A DNA stretch of 5,791 bases from Caldifarciminota bacterium (GTDB taxonomy: Bacteria > Hydrothermota > Tepidihabitantia > Tepidihabitantales > Tepidihabitantaceae), in assembly GCA_016935775.1 (NCBI GenBank), contig JAFGQF010000293.1, positions 1-5,791 of the forward strand. Reading direction: 5' to 3'. Positions 1 to 4,785 of this stretch are shown in pieces (position 1 is the stretch's first letter; each line of letters starts with the position of its first letter). Made by a program: the position numbers and the translations under genes. Below the pieces are notes generated by a model. It was not told the DNA's origin. It ran no database searches and saw only the letters and a program-made list of their open reading frames with translations.

Positions 1-1898
1 ATCCAGGAGCACTGGTCCCGGATGTTGGCCATCTCGAACAGGCACGGGTTCAGGCCGGCCTCGCGCAAGGTCTCCTGGAAGAGCGGTTCGTGGGTCCTGG
101 GCGAGCAGGACGCGACCACCACCCGGTTGAGCCGCTGCTCGCCGATGACGCGGCTGATCCGCTGCTGGGTGTCCTGCGAGCAGGTGAACAGGTTGTCCTC
201 GGCGTAGACGACGCCGGGCAGCCCGCGGGCGAACTCGACGACCCCGGGGACGTCCACCACGCTGCCGATGTTGATGCCGCAGTGGCAGACGAAGACGCCG
301 ATCCTCGGCGGCTCACCCCGGACGTCCCGCTCCGGCGGGTAAGTCTTGGGAACGATCGCGGTCCCCCGCGCCTCGGCCACGACGCCTTCGGCCGCCGACG
401 CGGCGCCCGACGCCTCCATCACGGTCTCCGGGATGTCCTTCGGCCCGCAGGCCGGGCCGCAGACGAATATCCCGGGCCGGCTCGTCGCGACCGGCGCGAA
501 GCTCGATGTCTTCAGGAACCGGTGCTTGTTGAGCTTGACGTCCAGCTTGTCGGCGAGGACCGCGTTGGCCCGTCTCGGCTCGAGCCCGACCGAGAGCACC
601 ACCATGTCGAACTCCTCGCTCAGCTGCCGCGGGTTGTCCTCGGTGGTGTAATAGACGAGTAGGTTCCCGCTCTCCGGGATTTCCAGGACCTTGCCTACCC
701 TCGAGCGGACGAACCGGACGCCGTGCTGGTCCCGCGCCCGGTTGAAGAACGCGTCGAAGTCCTTGCCGTGGGCCCGGATGTCCATGTAGAAAATCGTCGG
801 CTCGATCTCTTTGACGTGTTCTTTGGCGATGGTCGCTTCCTTGATGGCGTACATGCAGCAGACCGAGCTGCAGTAAGCCCGGTCCTCGCGCTCGTCGCGG
901 CTGCCGACGCACTGGATCCAGGCGATCCGCCGGGGAACCTTGCCGTCGTGCGGCCGCTGGACGTGGCCGGCGAACGGCCCGGAAGCGGCCAGTATCCGCT
1001 CGAACTCGACGCTGGTCACGACGTTGCGGAACTTGCCGTAGCCGAACTCGTACTTGAGCGACGGGTCGAACTTGTCCGCGCCGTCCGCGACGATGACCGC
1101 CCCGACGTCGAACGACACCGACTGCTCTTTCTGGTTGAAGTCGATCGCGTCCGCCTCGCAGAACTCCTTGCACACCTGGCATTCGCCGGTCTGCAGGTGG
1201 ACGCAGTGTTCGGCGTCGATCGTGGCGTAGTTCGGGACCGCCTGGGGATAGGAGATGTAGATCGCCGACCTCGCCCTCAGCCCCTCGTCGAACTCGGACA
1301 GGATCGGGACGGGCTTGTTGCGGGTGATCTCCTTGAACTCGATGCACTTGGTCGGGCAGATGGAGAAGCACGCCCCGCAGGTCTGGCACACGTCCGACTG
1401 GACGTCGAACGCCGGCTGCACCACCCGCCGGTCGCCCCGGCCCGCGAACCCGATCGCTCCCTTGCCCATCCGGTCGCGGCACATCCGGACGCAAAGCCCG
1501 CAGAGCAGGCAGTCCTCATTCTTCGGCTCGAGCCTCGTTCCCTCGACACCCATCTCCCGCGCGAGGCGCCGGACCTCCTCGGCCTCCGGGCACCGGGCCA
1601 GCATCAGCTCCACCATCACCTTGCGGGTCTTCTTCACGCGCTCGGTGTCGGTCTTGACGACGAGGCCGTCCTGGGCCGGGTAGGTGCAGGACGCGTGGAG
1701 CGCCGCGGGCCCGCCGCCCTGGCTCACCTCGACCAGGCAGAGCCGGCAGGCGCCGTAGGCGGGCAGAGCCTTGTGGTAACAAAGCGTCGGGATCTTGATG
1801 CCGAGCTTCGTGGCCGCCTGGAGTATCGAACTTCCTCGTTCAACCTCCACCTGCTTGCCGTCGATTGTCAGTCTGGCGACGTTGCTTTCACCGCTCAT
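1..1898 (-). CDS. NuoG/HoxU-like [2Fe-2S]/[4Fe-4S] domain fused to HdrA-like modules (3' end cut by window)
   Basis: A large iron-sulfur flavoprotein, open for 632 residues and running off the window at base 1. Residues 1-80 are a [2Fe-2S] domain (Cys40, 51, 54, 71; C-x10-C-x2-C-x16-C) as in NuoG, HoxU and the HydA N-terminus. Residues 130-140 (CLLCGLCVRMC) and 171-181 (CQTCGACFSIC) bind two [4Fe-4S] clusters. Residues about 190-520 match the later half of heterodisulfide reductase HdrA: cluster motif Cys232/240/243/247, QCVGSRDERED (330-339), YCSSVCCMYAIKEA (342-355), LSVGLEP (435-441) and a GPKDIPETVMEASGAA end. From 531 a second HdrA-like unit starts at its N-terminal motif, IGVFVCHCGINIGSVVDVP, and continues through TCSQDT, SCSPRTHEPLFQETLREAGL and FEMANIRDQCSW. 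HdrA proteins carry the bifurcating FAD. With the NuoF-like subunit this suggests electron transfer between NADH and an Hdr-type partner. The ATG at 1898 gives the expected [2Fe-2S] opening. Confidence 0.93.
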   Translation of the reverse strand, partial: MSGESNVARLTIDGKQVEVERGSSILQAATKLGIKIPTLCYHKALPAYGACRLCLVEVSQGGGPAALHASCTYPAQDGLVVKTDTERVKKTRKVMVELMLARCPEAEEVRRLAREMGVEGTRLEPKNEDCLLCGLCVRMCRDRMGKGAIGFAGRGDRRVVQPAFDVQSDVCQTCGACFSICPTKCIEFKEITRNKPVPILSEFDEGLRARSAIYISYPQAVPNYATIDAEHCVHLQTGECQVCKEFCEADAIDFNQKEQSVSFDVGAVIVADGADKFDPSLKYEFGYGKFRNVVTSVEFERILAASGPFAGHVQRPHDGKVPRRIAWIQCVGSRDEREDRAYCSSVCCMYAIKEATIAKEHVKEIEPTIFYMDIRAHGKDFDAFFNRARDQHGVRFVRSRVGKVLEIPESGNLLVYYTTEDNPRQLSEEFDMVVLSVGLEPRRANAVLADKLDVKLNKHRFLKTSSFAPVATSRPGIFVCGPACGPKDIPETVMEASGAASAAEGVVAEARGTAIVPKTYPPERDVRGEPPRIGVFVCHCGINIGSVVDVPGVVEFARGLPGVVYAEDNLFTCSQDTQQRISRVIGEQRLNRVVVASCSPRTHEPLFQETLREAGLNPCLFEMANIRDQCSW

Positions 1899-2373
1899 TT
1901 GTCCCGCCCCTGGTTGGTGTCCTCCGCATCTCGTCGGTATCCAGCCGGAAGTCGGACTCGCCGTCGCGATGCTCGTAAGTGAAGTGAATCTCCGGGTGGC
2001 CGGCGACCAGGGTCGCGAGGGTCGCCGCGATGTCGCCGACCGGCTTGCGGTCGATGTGGCCGTGCCGGAACCAGGCCGTCACCTTCGTGCCCCGGCCGAC
2101 CTCGGAACTGATCTCGATGTCGCCGCCGGCCTCGCGCGCCGCCTGCGCCAGCAGCGGCAGGCCCAGGCCCACCCGCCTGGTGGTCCTGGTGGTGTGGAAC
2201 GGGCTGAGGGCCCGGGCAGCGGTCTCGCGGTCCATTCCCCGGCCGTTGTCCTCGATCTCGAGCTCGAGCCGGTCACGCGCGGGGTCCTCGCTGACCCGGA
2301 TGTTGATTTCCGTGGCCCCGGCCTCGACCGAGTTCTCCACGACATCAAGAATATGCAATGACAGATCTTCCAT
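1888..2373 (-). CDS. Stand-alone GHKL (histidine-kinase-like) ATPase
   Basis: A soluble 161-residue protein made almost wholly of a Bergerat-fold ATP-binding domain. Residues 1-20, MEDLSLHILDVVENSVEAGA, carry the N-box (Glu13, Asn14). The G1 box DNGRGMD is at 42-48, the G2 box VGLGLPLL at 68-75, and EVGRGTKVTAWF lies near 91-102. There is no phosphoacceptor-histidine domain, sensor domain or transmembrane helix, so it cannot be a complete sensor kinase; an anti-sigma-type kinase or an ATP-driven switch is more likely. A tail of about 55 residues (HIDRKPVGDIAATL onward) goes beyond the ATPase fold and seems specific to this group. The ATG at 2373 fits the conserved MEDLSLHIL opening, yet lies 29 bases inside the PHP gene with no clear Shine-Dalgarno, so coupled re-initiation is likely. 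It overlaps the next gene by 11 bases. It is distinct from the CBS-fused ATPase. The partner is unknown. Confidence 0.9.
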   Translation of the reverse strand: MEDLSLHILDVVENSVEAGATEINIRVSEDPARDRLELEIEDNGRGMDRETAARALSPFHTTRTTRRVGLGLPLLAQAAREAGGDIEISSEVGRGTKVTAWFRHGHIDRKPVGDIAATLATLVAGHPEIHFTYEHRDGESDFRLDTDEMRRTPTRGGTNER

Positions 2374-3073
2374 CTTCGTTGCGCAGGGCCCTGCCGACCT
2401 CGCCCGCCGTCGCTTCCTCGACGCGGAAGACGGTCGCGTTCCGGCCGATATCCTCCAGGAAGTGGGCGTCCGAGGACACGATCGCCGGGAAACCGTACGC
2501 ACGCAGGACGCCCGGGGGCGGCTTGGTTGCCAGCTCGACGCCGTCCAGGGCCAGCCCGTCGGGGATGAACCCGAGCTGGCCGATGATTCCGAACCGCTCG
2601 CGGTCAACGTGGGCCGCGACCGCCACCCCGCCCAGCGAGTGAATCGCGTCCACGACCTCGTCGACCGACAGCGTGGTCGCCCCGATCAGCAGCCGGTCGT
2701 TGATGCCGGTCACTTCGTCGCGCTCGTCGACCAGCACCTGCTCTCCGAAGGCCCGCTCGTCGTTGACCCCGGGCAGGTTGTCGTAGACGACGCGCTGGAA
2801 CCCGGACAGGCTCGCGTCGTCGTCGAACAGGGCGAGTACGTGAACTTCCTCCTCGGACGTGACCTCCATCGCGCCGACGACGGCCACCCCTTCCCGGCCC
2901 GCCGCATTTCTCACCGCGGCCACGTTCTCCGCGGAGTTGTGGTCGGCGATGCCGATCGCGTCCAGCCCGCGCCGGCGCGCCCGGGCCGCTATCTGCCCGG
3001 GCAGCATCGCCAGGTCGCCGCACGGGGACAGGCAGGTATGAACGTGCAGGTCCATCTTCAGTTCCTTGAGCAT
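2345..3073 (-). CDS. PHP-domain metal-dependent phosphoesterase
   Basis: A 242-residue cytoplasmic protein of the polymerase-and-histidinol-phosphatase (PHP) superfamily, expected to hydrolyse a phosphoester or phosphodiester using bound metals. Numbered from the ATG at 3073, the metal-ligand motifs are all present: DLHVHT (His10, His12), ADHN (Asp44, His45), AMEVTS (Glu70), VHVL (His78), AAHVDR (His155) and SSDAH (Asp202, His204). The opening stretch LSPCGDLAMLPGQI is typical of a stand-alone PHP group in anaerobes. No polymerase or other domain is attached, and the substrate cannot be read from sequence. Two starts are possible. ATG 3073 gives MLKELKMDLH, which resembles the usual short leader before DLHxHT. 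ATG 3055 begins at MDLH and has the better Shine-Dalgarno AAGGA, seven bases ahead. The 3' end overlaps the next gene by 29 bases. Confidence 0.93.
   Translation of the reverse strand: MLKELKMDLHVHTCLSPCGDLAMLPGQIAARARRRGLDAIGIADHNSAENVAAVRNAAGREGVAVVGAMEVTSEEEVHVLALFDDDASLSGFQRVVYDNLPGVNDERAFGEQVLVDERDEVTGINDRLLIGATTLSVDEVVDAIHSLGGVAVAAHVDRERFGIIGQLGFIPDGLALDGVELATKPPPGVLRAYGFPAIVSSDAHFLEDIGRNATVFRVEEATAGEVGRALRNEDGRSVIAYS
3063..3067 (-). promoter_or_regulatory. Possible ribosome binding site for an internal start of the PHP gene
   Basis: On the minus strand AAGGA lies seven bases ahead of the ATG at 3055. The ATG at 3073 has only a GGGCGGG stretch directly touching it. If used, the PHP protein would start at MDLH and be six residues shorter, with all metal ligands retained. 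Confidence 0.4.
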
Positions 3074-3083
3074 CCCGCCCGGT

Positions 3084-3431
3084 TCACTTCGCGTTCCCGC
3101 GGATGCCGGTTTCGTAGAGCCTGCCCGCGACCTCGAATGCCGGCATCCCGGTCAGCATCACCGGGACGCCCTCCTGCTCCGCTTTCGCCAGGACTTCCGG
3201 CTCCGGCTTCCTGCCGTTCACGATGATGATCCCGGCCAGCTCCTTCAGGGTGGCGACCGCCACGACGTTCTGGTGAATCTGCAGCGTGACCCAGACGTTG
3301 CCTTCCCGGGCGTTGGCCATCACGTCGCTCAGCAGGTCGCTCGCGTACCCGCCGGTGACCTCGCGGTCGAGCCGGCCGGTTTGGCCGACGAGCTCGAGTC
3401 CCAGCCGGGCCACTACCTCGCCGAGTTTCAC
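3084..3431 (-). CDS. DRTGG-domain protein, second copy
   Basis: A soluble 115-residue protein, paralogous to the DRTGG gene 1 kb upstream. It keeps the domain signature better: LDREVTGGYASDLLSDVMAN at residues 21-40, with Asp22-Arg23 and Gly27-Gly28 matching the namesake motif. The strands NVVAVATLKELAGIIIVNG and PVMLTGMPAFEVAGRLYETG follow. The two copies share the DLLSDV/DLMSDV helix, the GRKPEP/GKKPDQ turn and the AGRLYETG/CGRLFAKG end. Initiation is at GTG, supported by GGGAGG five bases ahead. It follows the CBS-ATPase gene after 30 bases and precedes the PHP gene by 10. DRTGG domains are known next to CBS domains and in phosphotransacetylase, but their ligand is not established. A role as a regulatory or scaffold partner of the neighbouring CBS-ATPase is inference. 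Confidence 0.88.
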   Translation of the reverse strand: MKLGEVVARLGLELVGQTGRLDREVTGGYASDLLSDVMANAREGNVWVTLQIHQNVVAVATLKELAGIIIVNGRKPEPEVLAKAEQEGVPVMLTGMPAFEVAGRLYETGIRGNAK

Positions 3432-3436
3432 CGCCG

Positions 3437-3442
3437 CCTCCC
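3437..3442 (-). promoter_or_regulatory. Ribosome binding site deciding a GTG start (second DRTGG gene)
   Basis: On the minus strand GGGAGG lies five bases ahead of the GTG at 3431, in the 30-base gap after the CBS-ATPase gene. It supports initiation at this non-ATG codon. Confidence 0.65.
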
Positions 3443-3461
3443 GGCCGCCCGCCGACGGCGG

Positions 3462-4421
3462 CTACGCGCGCGCATCGGCGGCCTCCGGCTCCATTCCCGC
3501 TTTCCCGCGCCCCAGGTAGACGACCGCTTCGAGCGTCGTGCCCCGGCCGACCTCCGAGGCGAGGTTCATCGCGTCGGTGCAGTTTTTTATGTTGCAGAGC
3601 CCCATCCCGGCCCCGAATCCCAGCTCCCGGACCCAGTCGGGCGCGGTGGAGAAGCTGGGCTGCATCGCCTGCTCGATGTCGGCGATCCCCGGCCCGGAAT
3701 CGGTGGCGGTGACGGTGACCCGCTCCGAGCAGACCGACGCCGCGAGCTGGCCGCCGTCGGTGAACACTATGACGTTCATCTCCGCCTCGAAGGCGGCGAT
3801 CGCGATCCGGCGCAGCACCCCGGGCTCGATACCGAGCCGGTGCAGTGCCTTTTTGAGCCGGCTGGCCGACTCCCCGGCGCGGTCGAAATCGCCGCCGGCG
3901 ATATCGTACTTGAGCACGAGGTTGGTCCGGTCCGCGACGATGTCCTCGAAGATGTGGCTCGCCCGGTACTGGTGGATTTCCTCCTCGCGGTACTCGATTT
4001 CCAGCTTCCTCAGCAGGCAGCGGATGATGTTGCCCTTGGTGATGATGCCGACGAGCTCCCGGCTGTCCCGCTCGACCACCGGGAAGCGACCGAAGCCATA
4101 CTGGTCGAACTTCCTGACCGCGTGGACGAGCGGCTCGTCGGCGTACAGCGTCTCGACGCGGCCGGTCATCCGCTCGGCGACGGGCACGTCCATCTCGCCC
4201 TGGGCCAGGCACTTGATGTAGTCCTCGATGCTGATCACCCCGACGACCCGGCCGTTCTCCACCACCGGGGCGCCGGAGATGCGCCGTTTGCGCATCAGGT
4301 CGCGCAGGTCGCGGATCGGCTGGCCCGGGCTCACCGTGGCGACGTTCCCGACCATGGCGTCCCTCACCTTCAGCTCGTAGGTGAGCTCCTGGATCTTGGT
4401 GTAGGACCTATCGGTCGCCAT
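3462..4421 (-). CDS. CBS-pair protein fused to an RsbW-like GHKL ATPase domain
   Basis: A 319-residue cytoplasmic protein that probably senses adenine nucleotides and acts through an ATP-binding domain. Residues about 18-70 and 78-135 are two CBS motifs: MVGNVATVSPGQPI followed by RRISGAPVVENGRVVGVIS, then a second repeat ending FGRFPVVERDSRELVGIIT. A linker of about 30 residues leads to a histidine-kinase-like ATPase fold at about 175-305. This has an N-box (Glu212, Asn216), a G1 box DSGPGI at 241-246 and a G2 box GFGAGMGL at 268-275, then GRGTTLEA. There is no dimerisation/phosphoacceptor (H-box) region, so it is not a classical sensor kinase; the fold resembles anti-sigma kinases such as RsbW/SpoIIAB. 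No sigma factor or STAS partner is in the window. The start overlaps the upstream DRTGG gene by 14 bases; the nearest purine-rich stretch, AAGGG, is only two bases from the ATG. The domains are clear; the target is unknown. Confidence 0.92.
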   Translation of the reverse strand: MATDRSYTKIQELTYELKVRDAMVGNVATVSPGQPIRDLRDLMRKRRISGAPVVENGRVVGVISIEDYIKCLAQGEMDVPVAERMTGRVETLYADEPLVHAVRKFDQYGFGRFPVVERDSRELVGIITKGNIIRCLLRKLEIEYREEEIHQYRASHIFEDIVADRTNLVLKYDIAGGDFDRAGESASRLKKALHRLGIEPGVLRRIAIAAFEAEMNVIVFTDGGQLAASVCSERVTVTATDSGPGIADIEQAMQPSFSTAPDWVRELGFGAGMGLCNIKNCTDAMNLASEVGRGTTLEAVVYLGRGKAGMEPEAADARA

Positions 4422-4785
4422 CGCCCTTGCTGATATCCAGGTATCCGAGACCCGGGAGCCCCTTCGCGAACAGCCGGCCGCAACAGACGAACATCGGCAG
4501 CCGGGTGGTCATCAGGACCTGGCCTTTCTGCCGGGCCAGCTCGACCGTCGGCTGGTCCGGTTTCTTGCCGCGGATGATGCAGACTGCGCTGATGCCCGCC
4601 ACGTCGGCCGTGTAGATGACCTGGCGGTTCGCCAGCCCGGTCAGCAGGATGGCGTCGGATCGGGCGAAGGCCAGGACGTCGCTCATCAGGTCGGCGGCGC
4701 AGCCGACCGCCACCTCGTCCCGGAGCCGGTCCTGCCCGGTCAGGACCTCGGCCTCGATGGTTTGGCCGATTTCCTCGAGCGTCAT
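4408..4785 (-). CDS. DRTGG-domain protein, first copy
   Basis: Small soluble protein of 125 residues with no signal peptide or membrane segment. It resembles the DRTGG domain, a small ligand- or protein-binding fold of uncertain function also found in phosphotransacetylases and beside CBS domains. The recognisable core runs from about residue 19 (DRLRDEVAVGCAADLMSDVL) through the hydrophobic strand IYTADVAGISAVCIIRGKKP to TRLPMFVCCGRLFAKGL near residue 110. The namesake motif is degenerate: the Gly-Gly position reads VGC. Two adjacent cysteines (101, 102) are not in the second copy. The ATG is set by a 4-base overlap with the upstream stop (ATGA) and a good Shine-Dalgarno GGAAGG seven bases ahead, so translation is probably coupled to the NuoF-like gene. 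It overlaps the following CBS-ATPase gene by 14 bases. Family assignment is by pattern recognition; no catalytic residues are apparent, and a regulatory or assembly role is inferred from context. Confidence 0.85.
   Translation of the reverse strand: MTLEEIGQTIEAEVLTGQDRLRDEVAVGCAADLMSDVLAFARSDAILLTGLANRQVIYTADVAGISAVCIIRGKKPDQPTVELARQKGQVLMTTRLPMFVCCGRLFAKGLPGLGYLDISKGDGDR

Noticed and set aside
313..1494. Minus-strand open frame of 393 codons
   Set aside because: It is out of frame with the HdrA fusion, whose reading frame is open across the whole region and carries every cluster motif; this frame is a low-complexity Arg/Gly/Pro-rich shadow.
1344..1898. [FeFe]-hydrogenase HydA, suggested by the [2Fe-2S] and [4Fe-4S] N-terminus beside a HydB-like gene
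   Set aside because: The residues after the clusters carry HdrA motifs (QCVGSR, YCSSVCC, VFVCHCG) and no H-cluster motifs.
723..1982. Plus-strand open frame of 419 codons
   Set aside because: It is antisense to the HdrA-fusion gene, rich in Arg, Ala, Asp and Val as expected of a G+C-rich shadow frame, and shows no recognisable motif.
1888..2373. Two-component sensor histidine kinase
   Set aside because: Only the ATP-binding domain is present; there is no phosphoacceptor histidine domain, sensor domain or membrane segment, and no response regulator in the window.
3432..3461. Possible terminator or promoter in the largest gap
   Set aside because: The 30-base gap is G+C-rich and holds a ribosome binding site, but no convincing hairpin with a T-run and no promoter boxes.
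2030..4433. Long plus-strand open frames (2030-3226 and 3066-4433)
   Set aside because: They run opposite the PHP, DRTGG and CBS-ATPase genes, which have clear family motifs. The plus-strand products have none and span several real gene boundaries.
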